From positions 1-64,000 of the forward strand of contig CAIOTH010000083.1 in assembly GCA_903861145.1 (NCBI GenBank): a DNA stretch of 64,000 nt, given 5' to 3'. Position numbers and translations under genes: made by a program. The number at the start of each line of letters is the position of its first letter. Position 1 is the first letter of the stretch. This document shows, piece after piece, positions 35,858-43,860 of the stretch. The notes under the pieces are model-generated. The model saw only the letters and a list, made by a program, of their open reading frames with translations. It searched no databases and was not told the DNA's origin. This DNA is from an uncultured Bacteroidota bacterium. Its GTDB lineage: Bacteria > Bacteroidota > Bacteroidia > Chitinophagales > LD1.

Positions 35858-36430
35858 CTAGGGCGTAATCAAGAGTGGGATACCTACTTCAGTATGTTCA
35901 AAAAGCTCTTCAATCTCGGCGTTCCTTACTGCAATGCAGCCCCAGGTCCAGTCGTTTTGATATCGGTCGGGCCCAACATTTTCCTCACCATTAGGTAAGC
36001 CGTGAATCATAATATCTCCGCCTGGGGATAGGCCTATTTTAGCTGACCTTTGTTTATCAACGGTATTGGGATAGGAAACGCCAAGGCTTTTATGAAACTG
36101 GCTATTGTGATTTTTACAATTAATGAAATAAAGGCCTTCGGGAGTTTTAAAGTCGCCGGCACAACGTTTGGGCCCGATGGGGTTGAGGCCCAAATGGATA
36201 TTATAGGTTTTAAGTAGAATCCCTTTCCTGAAAACCTCCATTTCGTGGTTGGCTTTATGTATGGCAATACTATCAATTACCATGTTATCGGCAAGCTTAG
36301 CAGGCATGGATTCTTTATCAAAATGAAAACTTAAACCCGTTTTTATTCCGGCGGTTAAGGTTTCTGACATTACGAACGCAAAAAAGCACGCTGTTAAAAA
36401 TGAAAGCTGTGAAATTCCGAACCTTGGCAT
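35858..36430 (-). CDS. L,D-transpeptidase (YkuD family)
   Basis: 190 residues with an N-terminal signal or anchor (about 8-27). The catalytic site is H143 in IMIHGLPNG and C165 in WTWGCIAVRN, the YkuD HxxN...GC(I/h)xV plan. FRKGILLKTYNIHLGLNPIGPKRCAGDFKTPEGLYFI is the typical N-terminal half. It would form 3-3 cross-links in peptidoglycan or attach proteins to it, in the periplasm. ATG 36430 fits. Confidence 0.88.
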   Translation of the reverse strand: MPRFGISQLSFLTACFFAFVMSETLTAGIKTGLSFHFDKESMPAKLADNMVIDSIAIHKANHEMEVFRKGILLKTYNIHLGLNPIGPKRCAGDFKTPEGLYFINCKNHNSQFHKSLGVSYPNTVDKQRSAKIGLSPGGDIMIHGLPNGEENVGPDRYQNDWTWGCIAVRNAEIEELFEHTEVGIPLLITP

Positions 36431-36778
36431 TGTAAACTATGCACCATACCAGCTATAACGTCCGCGCTTCTTCTAATAGTATTCGTATTGATAACTTAAT
36501 ATCAGCCGGCATGTAGCAAATTTCCAATACAGCCCCTTCCGCCACCTTCTCGCACAAAGCTGCGGGATGAAACAAAAGAGGAAACCAGAGCTGGTTTTCA
36601 GCAACAGACTCCACCGGTTTTCCACAAAAGGAGGTGTTGTAAAATATTTATTTCAAAACACATAATAAAATGCATACTTCAAGCGTATCTTAGTATCAGA
36701 TTATTTGATTGCACGATTTTTTATATTTTGATCGGGCATAACCTATAGTCTAAAAACTCCACTCAACCCATCCTACAA
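36431..36778. other. Divergent intergenic region upstream of the alpha-2-macroglobulin gene
   Basis: 348 bp between two divergent starts. It contains a near-perfect palindrome, AAACCAG-AG-CTGGTTT at 36582-36597, and GCATACTT-CA-AGCGTAT near 36672, an imperfect dyad. TATATTTTG at about 36721-36730 is promoter-like but one base off spacing. No credible ORF. Confidence 0.45.
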
Positions 36779-39700
36779 ATGCGTACCGCAAAAACCTGTC
36801 TAGCTGTGTGTTTTATGCTTTTTCTATCAGCCTGCAGTAACAAGAACAAAGTGAACCTGATATCGTCAACCGCTAAAGATGAGGTGCCATCACTCGGTAA
36901 TCTCAGCTTTACCTTCGACAAAAATTTAGCACCTGATTCGCTGCTAAGCCGATGGGACACCACCGCCTTTGTGCAGTTTGAGCCCAACATACCGGGGCGC
37001 TTTAGGTGGGAGAACGCTAATGAATTAATCTTCTCGCCGGAGAACGAACTACCACCGGCAACCACGTTTAAGGCAAACGTTACCCGGCTTATTGTTCAGT
37101 ATAATAAAAAGCTATCGCTGGGCAAATGCGAGACGCTTAGCTTCCATACACCATACCTGCAACTGCAAAGTGCCAATGCCATGTGGAATGTTAGTGACGG
37201 CAATGCAAGCACGGCCTTTCCGCAAATCGATTTCTACTTTAACTATAAGGTAAATCCTTCGAAGCTAAAAGATTTACTTACGGTTGAAATCGACGGTGCG
37301 AAAAAAGATTTCAGCCTTCAAACTACCGTTGCAGATAATAAAATATCGGTAACGCTTACCGGTATGAAAATGGACGACAAGGATTTAGCCTGCCATGTAA
37401 AAATTGCCAAAGGCCTGTTACCTGAAAGAGGCAATAACCCAACGGATAAGGATATTGAAGCCAACCTGGTTATAACCTCGCCATTTACATTAACCGTTCA
37501 AAACGTTGAGGCGGACCACGATGGCACGCAAGGAACAGTAAAGGTTTATACCAGCCAGCAACCCATTGCCGCCGAACTAAATTCGTTTGTTACCATTGAC
37601 CCTAAAGTGAATTTTAAAACTGAGGTGACTAGTGAGGGGTTTATCATTACCTCGGAAGATTTTGACGTAGGTAAAAATTATACCCTGCTTTTAAAGAAAG
37701 GATTAAAGGGCAGAATTGGCGGCACGCTGAAAGAAGATTACACCAATAACCTAGCCTTCGGGCAGTTAGAGCCGAGTATTAGTATAGTTAATAAGAAGGG
37801 TGTTTACCTTACCGGCAAGGGCTCGAAAAATATTGAGGTGGCTATTACCTCAGTAAAAAAGGTGCGTATTACTATTTCGAAAATATACGAAAACAACTTA
37901 CTGACGGCACAACGTTATGGATATGAGCCGGGCAACGGTTATAACTACAATGAGGGAGATGGTGAGGGGGACGGTGAAGGTAGCTCGTATTCATCGTATA
38001 GTTCGGATGCTGTACTAGGCGATGTTATTTACGAAAAGCTGATTGACACAAAAACGCTGCCACGCTATGGCAATAACCGGCTGTTTAAGTTTAACCTGGA
38101 AGATAAGTTGAAGGAATTTAAGGGTATTTATCACATTTCAATCCGCTCGGATGAGCAATACTATTTGCGCGATTCGAGGTTTATATCGCTTTCGGATATC
38201 GGGTTGATTGCGAAGGAAGGCAAGGGCAAAATAATGGTGTTTGCCAATTCGATTCAAACCGCAGAGGCTTTGAGCGGAGTAAGCGTAACGGTAGTAGGAA
38301 ACAACAACCAAACTGTGGGTACTGCAACAACCGACGCAAGTGGTGTAGCTGAAATTGCAGTTGCGAAAAGGGAGTTTTCGGGATTTAAAAGTGCGATGAT
38401 AACAGCTAAGTATGGCACTGATTTTAACTACCTGCCATTCAATAGCACCCACGTTGAAACTTCCCGGTTTGATGTAGGTGGCAAGCGCGCCAATTCAACC
38501 GGGTTGGATGCTTTTGTGTATTCGGAAAGGGATATATACAGGCCGGGCGAAAAGATAAATTTTAGCGTAATTACGCGCAACTGGAATTGGGAAAACCCGG
38601 GTGAGATACCCTTAAAGTTAAAGTTCCTACTGCCTAATGGTAAAGAGTTGAAAACCATGCAGAAAACGCTGAATGATGAAGGATCGCTTGAAACGCAGAT
38701 TCAGCTTTCTACATCGGCAATAACAGGTAGTTACTCCTTAGAAGTTTATACCAGTAACGATGTGTTGCTGACATCGAAAAACGTGCAGGTTGAGGAGTTT
38801 ATGCCGGACAGGATTAAGGTAAGCAGCGAGCTGGATAAGAAGTTTTTGAAGCCGGGAGAAACCACCACTTTGGCGGTTAATGCGGTTAACTTTTTTGGCC
38901 CGCCGGCAAGTGATAGGAACTACCAGGTTGAGATACAGTTAAAGGAGAAATACTTTTCGCCTCAGAAGTACGCTACCTACAACTTTTACCTGGCCGATAG
39001 AACAACTTATTATGACAAGATAGAGCGCGAAGGTAAAACGGACGATAAGGGCAATGCTAAAGAATCGTATACAGTACCTACAGATTATACTAACCGCGGA
39101 ATTATTCAAACCGATTTCTTTACTACGGTATTTGATGAAACGGGAAGGCCGGTTACCCGCAGGGCTAGCATTGACATTTTTACCCAGGATGTGTTTTACG
39201 GTATAAGGGATGATGGTTATTATTACTATGCCCTAAACCAACCTATTAACTTCCCGCTGATTGCAGTAAATAAGGATGAAAGGCCATTGAATGGAGAACG
39301 CGCGCATGTGCAGGTTATTAAGCATGACTACCGCACGGTACTAAGCCGCAATAGCTCTTATTTCCGATACGAATCGCAGCGGGAGGATAAAACCATTATT
39401 GACCAGGAAGTAATTGTTAGCGGAGAGAATACGGTATTTAAATTTGTACCTAAGACCCCGGGAGAATATGAGATACGGGTAGGTAAACCGGGCGTAAACT
39501 CGTATGTGCGTAATAACTTTTACAGCTATGGCTGGTGGGGCAATTACGGTGGTGGAAACTTTGAAGTGAATAATGAAGGCAACGTTGACATTTCATTGGA
39601 TAAGAAAGCCTACTCGGCAGGTGAGAGCGCAAAGGTGCTTTTCAAAACGCCGTTTAATGGCAAATTGCTGGTTACTGTTGAGAACGATAAGGTAATTGAA

Positions 39701-42196
39701 TACCAATATGTAAATGTCACTAACCGGGCAGCTTCAGTTACGCTTAATTTAAGCACAGAGTATTTGCCAAATGCCTACGTATCGGCAACGCTGATTAAGC
39801 CTAATAGCGAAAGTGATATGCCATTAACGGTTGCGCATGGTTATAAATCCATAAGTGTAAGCGAGAAAGGGCGGAACATGGATGTGCAGATATTTGCTGA
39901 AAAGGAAGTACGCTCGCGCACCCACCAAAAGGTGAGAATTAAGGCGGAGCCAAATAGCAAGGTAACGCTGGCAGTGGTGGATGAAGGTATTTTACAAATA
40001 ACCAATTATCATACACCCGATCCTTACAACTTCTTTTACGCTAACAGGGCATTGGGTGTAAACTCGTTTGATTTGTATCCGCTGCTGTTTCCTGAACTGA
40101 AAGCTACTTTATCATCAACTGGTGGTGACGGGGCTATGGGTAAACGTACCAATCCGTTGCAAAACAAACGGGTTAAACTGATAAGTTATTGGAGTGGCAT
40201 TATGGATGCCAATGGAAGTGGTGAGGCCAATTTTGAATTTGATATACCTCAGTTTAGCGGTGAGTTAAGGTTGATGGCAGTTGCTTATCGTAGCCACAGC
40301 TTTGGTAGTAAGGATGCAGAAATGATTGTAGCTGACCCTATAGTAGTTAGCAGCGCATTGCCTCGTTTCTTATCGCCAAAAGATACGGTGGTAATGCCGG
40401 TAACTGTTTCAAACACTACTAAAAACGCTACTTCGGCCACCGCGACAATCAAGCTGTCCGGACCGATTAAGGTAGTGGGTAGTGCAAGCCAAACCGTTTC
40501 AATAAACGCTAAGAGCGAGCAAAGGCTTCATTTTAAAATTGTGGCCGACCCTAAAATTGATGTGGCAAAGGTTACTGTTGAGGTAAATGCCCTAGGTGAG
40601 AAATTTACAGATGAAACCGACATTACTGTTCGTCCGCCGGCTTCGTTGCAAAAGTTAACCGGTTCGGGCCCGATATTGGCAGGTGCTAGCCAGAAGATAG
40701 ACTTTAGTGCAGGTAAGTTCATTCCGTCAAGTGCAGATTACCAGCTTATTATTAGCAAAAACCCTGCGGTTGAAATTGCTGACCAAATGTGGTATTTGGT
40801 GCAATATCCGTTTGGTTGTACGGAGCAAACGGTAAGCTCTGCTTTCCCTCAGCTTTACTTCAGCGATCTATCGGAAATGTTGAACATGAATAAGAGCGTT
40901 AAGATTAGCGCCAACTTTAACGTGCAGGAGGCCATTAGGAAGATTAAGATGCGCCAGCTTTATAACGGTGCAATTACCCTATGGGATGGGGAAGGCACCG
41001 AAAACTGGTGGGCTACTGTTTATGCTGCCCATTTTTTACAAGAAGCTAAAAAAGCGGGTTTTGATGTTGACCAAAGCCTGTTAGACAATATTTACAGCTA
41101 CATGATTAATAAGCTGAAAAATAAGGAAAGCATTGTTTATTACTATAACAGCAACCAGCAAAAGCAAATAGCACCAAAAGAAGCAGCTTATTCACTTTAT
41201 GTGCTGGCCCTGGCGGGCAGGCCCCAGATTTCGATGATGAATTACTATAAAGAGAACCAGGGCATGCTGGCTTTGGATAGTAAGTATTTACTGAGTGCGG
41301 CTTTTGCTATAGCCGGTGATAAAGCCAAGTTTAAGGAAATGCTGCCAACATCGTTTAGTGGTGAAATATCTAATAGGTGCACCGGTGGCTCGTTTTATAG
41401 CGAGATACGCGATGAAGGTGTTGCGCTTAACGCAATACTTGAGGCCGACCCACAAAATCCACAAATAGGTATTATGGCCAAACACCTTAGCCAGGAAATA
41501 AAATCGAGCTACTGGTTAAGTACCCAGGAAAGAGCATTTGCTTTCTTGGCCCTAGGAAAAATAGCACGTGAGGCTAATAAAACCAGTATTAAAGCTTCCG
41601 TATCGGTGAATGGTAAAGAGATTGCACAAAATGATGGTTCTACTTTAAAACTTAACTCGAAGCAATTAGGCGGAACGAATGTCGAAATCAAAACTTCGGG
41701 TGCAGGCAGGTTGTATTATTTCTGGCAGGCTGAAGGTATAAGCAGCGATGGTTCATTTAAAGAGGAAGATAGTTATCTGCGCGTGCGTAAACGCTTTTAC
41801 GACCGATACGGCAAGCAAATTAGCGGTAACACTTTTAACCAGAATGATTTGGTGATTGTAGCAATCACACTGGAAAATAGTTACAGCCGATATATTGATA
41901 ACATAGTAATTACCGATATGCTGCCAGCCGGTTTTGAAATTGAAAACCCGCGGACCAAGGAAATACCCGGAATGGACTGGATTAAAAACGAAAGCAGTCC
42001 TACGCAGTTAGATGTGCGCGATGACCGGATTAACCTGTTTGTGGATATGGGCCTACAGCCAAAAACATATTATTATGCGGTTAGAGCAGTCTCGCCAGGT
42101 ACTTATGTAATGGGACCAGTTATGGCCGATGCTATGTATAATGGTGAATATCATAGCTATAACGGAGGTGGAGTAGTGCGGATTTTAGAGAAGTAG
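36779..42196 (+). CDS. Bacterial alpha-2-macroglobulin family lipoprotein with thioester
   Basis: 1805 residues. A lipobox (FLSAC, C19) anchors it to a membrane. Many beta-sandwich macroglobulin-like domains follow, then a bait-like region and the thioester motif C1347-T-E-Q in YPFGCTEQTVSSAFPQL, followed by an alpha-alpha toroid (thioester domain) and a final receptor-binding-like domain ending near NGEYHSYNGGG. Low-complexity E/G/D/S stretch (about residues 390-407). Such proteins trap proteases in the periplasm and resemble YfhM. In many bacteria the gene is next to penicillin-binding protein 1C; here it is not. A terminator follows the stop. Confidence 0.93.
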   Translation: MRTAKTCLAVCFMLFLSACSNKNKVNLISSTAKDEVPSLGNLSFTFDKNLAPDSLLSRWDTTAFVQFEPNIPGRFRWENANELIFSPENELPPATTFKANVTRLIVQYNKKLSLGKCETLSFHTPYLQLQSANAMWNVSDGNASTAFPQIDFYFNYKVNPSKLKDLLTVEIDGAKKDFSLQTTVADNKISVTLTGMKMDDKDLACHVKIAKGLLPERGNNPTDKDIEANLVITSPFTLTVQNVEADHDGTQGTVKVYTSQQPIAAELNSFVTIDPKVNFKTEVTSEGFIITSEDFDVGKNYTLLLKKGLKGRIGGTLKEDYTNNLAFGQLEPSISIVNKKGVYLTGKGSKNIEVAITSVKKVRITISKIYENNLLTAQRYGYEPGNGYNYNEGDGEGDGEGSSYSSYSSDAVLGDVIYEKLIDTKTLPRYGNNRLFKFNLEDKLKEFKGIYHISIRSDEQYYLRDSRFISLSDIGLIAKEGKGKIMVFANSIQTAEALSGVSVTVVGNNNQTVGTATTDASGVAEIAVAKREFSGFKSAMITAKYGTDFNYLPFNSTHVETSRFDVGGKRANSTGLDAFVYSERDIYRPGEKINFSVITRNWNWENPGEIPLKLKFLLPNGKELKTMQKTLNDEGSLETQIQLSTSAITGSYSLEVYTSNDVLLTSKNVQVEEFMPDRIKVSSELDKKFLKPGETTTLAVNAVNFFGPPASDRNYQVEIQLKEKYFSPQKYATYNFYLADRTTYYDKIEREGKTDDKGNAKESYTVPTDYTNRGIIQTDFFTTVFDETGRPVTRRASIDIFTQDVFYGIRDDGYYYYALNQPINFPLIAVNKDERPLNGERAHVQVIKHDYRTVLSRNSSYFRYESQREDKTIIDQEVIVSGENTVFKFVPKTPGEYEIRVGKPGVNSYVRNNFYSYGWWGNYGGGNFEVNNEGNVDISLDKKAYSAGESAKVLFKTPFNGKLLVTVENDKVIEYQYVNVTNRAASVTLNLSTEYLPNAYVSATLIKPNSESDMPLTVAHGYKSISVSEKGRNMDVQIFAEKEVRSRTHQKVRIKAEPNSKVTLAVVDEGILQITNYHTPDPYNFFYANRALGVNSFDLYPLLFPELKATLSSTGGDGAMGKRTNPLQNKRVKLISYWSGIMDANGSGEANFEFDIPQFSGELRLMAVAYRSHSFGSKDAEMIVADPIVVSSALPRFLSPKDTVVMPVTVSNTTKNATSATATIKLSGPIKVVGSASQTVSINAKSEQRLHFKIVADPKIDVAKVTVEVNALGEKFTDETDITVRPPASLQKLTGSGPILAGASQKIDFSAGKFIPSSADYQLIISKNPAVEIADQMWYLVQYPFGCTEQTVSSAFPQLYFSDLSEMLNMNKSVKISANFNVQEAIRKIKMRQLYNGAITLWDGEGTENWWATVYAAHFLQEAKKAGFDVDQSLLDNIYSYMINKLKNKESIVYYYNSNQQKQIAPKEAAYSLYVLALAGRPQISMMNYYKENQGMLALDSKYLLSAAFAIAGDKAKFKEMLPTSFSGEISNRCTGGSFYSEIRDEGVALNAILEADPQNPQIGIMAKHLSQEIKSSYWLSTQERAFAFLALGKIAREANKTSIKASVSVNGKEIAQNDGSTLKLNSKQLGGTNVEIKTSGAGRLYYFWQAEGISSDGSFKEEDSYLRVRKRFYDRYGKQISGNTFNQNDLVIVAITLENSYSRYIDNIVITDMLPAGFEIENPRTKEIPGMDWIKNESSPTQLDVRDDRINLFVDMGLQPKTYYYAVRAVSPGTYVMGPVMADAMYNGEYHSYNGGGVVRILEK

Positions 42197-42209
42197 AAAA
42201 CCTTATTGG

Positions 42210-42246
42210 GGCGCAGGTGTTACACATACCTGCGCCTTGCTTTTTG
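42210..42246 (+). terminator. Rho-independent terminator
   Basis: GGCGCAGGT and ACCTGCGCC form a perfect 9-bp stem with a 9-nt loop, then TTGCTTTTTG. It ends the alpha-2-macroglobulin transcript. Confidence 0.82.
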
Positions 42247-42295
42247 GTACGGCTTTTGCTTTTTAACTTGCATAACGAAACTTAAATACCGTATT

Positions 42296-43057
42296 ATGAA
42301 ACGAATGCTTTCGATGTTGTTTATATTTTTTGCTGCATATTCTTCGGTTTATAGCAGCGATAGTGCTAAGAAGCCCTTTAAACGGGTATACATTGGTGTT
42401 TCGGTTACGCCTGAGGTTACTTACAGATACCTGCATGGCAATTTTGTTCCATCAGGAAATAGCCAACAGGGCATTCAGAGTACCGTTGATTACGGAAACA
42501 AACATACTTTTCCCGAATTTGGTATTAATGCAGCAGCAAAAGTAGGTATTAACCTAACCCATTGGCTGGCTGTTGAAAGTGGCGTTGGCTACTACCTCGT
42601 TCGTTACAGGTATGCTTCTGATCCGTATTACACCCCCAGTGTATACACGGGAACTATTTACAACCCGGGCATAGCTTATAAAACAAGCGATCAGGAAACC
42701 TATCATTATATGGCAGTGCCGGTGGGGTTGCGCTTTTCGATGGGGCACAGGACAGTTCGCGGGGTTATTGCCGCGGGTGTTGACTTTGATTTTTTGCTTA
42801 AACGAAAATCAGTTTATACCTACACATACCCCGATGGAAGTACGGTAACCAACTCAAACGTTCAGGATGTAAACAACTTTAAAACTTTTAACCTTTCGCC
42901 TTACCTGGGTGTTGGTATCGATTGCTATCTTTCGCCCGCAGCGGTACTACGTATTATGCCTCAGGCACAAATTCAAAGTTTTAAAAACATAAATACCCCT
43001 GTAACTGAGTATTTATGGAACTTAGGATTAAATGTTCAATTCCTTTTCGGGCTGTAA
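42296..43057 (+). CDS. Outer-membrane beta-barrel protein (PorT/OMP_b-brl-type)
   Basis: 253 residues with a signal peptide (FFAAYSSVYSS). Alternating strands with aromatic girdles (RVYIGVSVTPEVTYRYLHGN, VAVESGVGYYLVRYRY, AVPVGLRFSMG, YLGVGIDCYLSP) and the last strand LNVQFLFGL fit an eight-strand barrel. The upstream 30-codon extension to 42206 crosses the terminator, so ATG 42296 is the start. Function unknown. Confidence 0.82.
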   Translation: MKRMLSMLFIFFAAYSSVYSSDSAKKPFKRVYIGVSVTPEVTYRYLHGNFVPSGNSQQGIQSTVDYGNKHTFPEFGINAAAKVGINLTHWLAVESGVGYYLVRYRYASDPYYTPSVYTGTIYNPGIAYKTSDQETYHYMAVPVGLRFSMGHRTVRGVIAAGVDFDFLLKRKSVYTYTYPDGSTVTNSNVQDVNNFKTFNLSPYLGVGIDCYLSPAAVLRIMPQAQIQSFKNINTPVTEYLWNLGLNVQFLFGL

Positions 43058-43097
43058 TAACAGTTTTTCGAAATACCGCTTGCTTAAAAAAGAACAA

Positions 43098-43304
43098 ATG
43101 AAAATGAAGAAAGCGGTATTTTACGTTGTAGTGCTTATTTCGGCAAGCATCATTTTAGGTTCATGCAATAAATGCTATACCTGCGCCCAATATGGTAATG
43201 CTACTGAAATACTTTGTGAGAAAACGAGTACCAAAGCACAGATTGACGCTGCGGATACTTTTTGTATTCATAATGGCGGGGTTTGGACTCCCTACCAACA
43301 CTAG
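43098..43304 (+). CDS. Small cysteine-rich lipoprotein, C-[NK]-K-C-Y-T-C family
   Basis: 68 residues from ATG 43098. Signal peptide ends at lipobox ILGSC with C23 lipidated. The mature N-terminus is CNKCYTCAQYG, followed by two more cysteines (ILCEK, FCIHN). It shares the C-x-K-C-Y-T-C opening with the lipoprotein at 49865-50188. Role unknown; metal binding or disulfide bonding is possible. Its last bases overlap the stop of the convergent crcB by 4 bp. Confidence 0.7.
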   Translation: MKMKKAVFYVVVLISASIILGSCNKCYTCAQYGNATEILCEKTSTKAQIDAADTFCIHNGGVWTPYQH

Positions 43305-43681
43305 ATACCAATGCGGGTAAGTGTTATTCCCATAAAAACTGCGCCTAATCCTAATGCAAAACTTGAAATGCTGTACAAAGCAAATGTGCTGTAATTTGAT
43401 TGCTGTAAGAGTTGAACATTCTCTAAAGCAAAAGCCGAGAACGTGGTAAAGCCGCCACAAAAGCCGGTAGCCAAAAGCAGGCGCCACTCCGGTGTAAGCC
43501 AAATAAAGCGCAATGATAACCCATATACTACGCCAATTATTAAGCAACCTACAATGTTCACGGCAAAAGTTCCGAAAGGAAAGGGACTAGGAAAAAACCG
43601 AGTCATATATACCATGGAAAGATAACGTGCCACGCTACCAAGTAAGCCACCAATTGCTATTAAAAGTATATTATATTTCAT
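43301..43681 (-). CDS. crcB: Fluoride ion channel (Fluc/CrcB)
   Basis: 126 residues, four membrane helices, exporting F- as a dual-topology dimer. R19 (GGLLGSVARY), N42 in GTFAVNIVGC and the GFCGGFTTFSAFALE block (73-87, with the two Phe of the pore) are intact. Start ATG 43681; the GTG 4 codons upstream was not chosen. No fluoride-riboswitch core is visible upstream. Confidence 0.95.
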   Translation of the reverse strand: MKYNILLIAIGGLLGSVARYLSMVYMTRFFPSPFPFGTFAVNIVGCLIIGVVYGLSLRFIWLTPEWRLLLATGFCGGFTTFSAFALENVQLLQQSNYSTFALYSISSFALGLGAVFMGITLTRIGI

Positions 43682-43860
43682 CCTACCAAACACTTAACGC
43701 GGTTACACCGCAAGGTTAATAATTATTTGTGCTTGTAGGCGCCATTAGCCCCGCCGGAAGCGGAACGGTTAAGTAGGAAGACACCATTTCCTTACAAATC
43801 AAATATACGATTGTTTTTGATTTTGGATACATGGACGCGATACATCGCCCCTCAGCAAAC

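Noticed and set aside
42206-42295. N-terminal extension of the barrel at 42296
   Set aside because: It runs through the terminator of the upstream gene and hides a clear signal peptide.
43682-43860. Fluoride riboswitch upstream of crcB
   Set aside because: The crcB start is preceded by GCGG-TTACA-CCGC only; the pseudoknot and conserved bases of the motif are not there.
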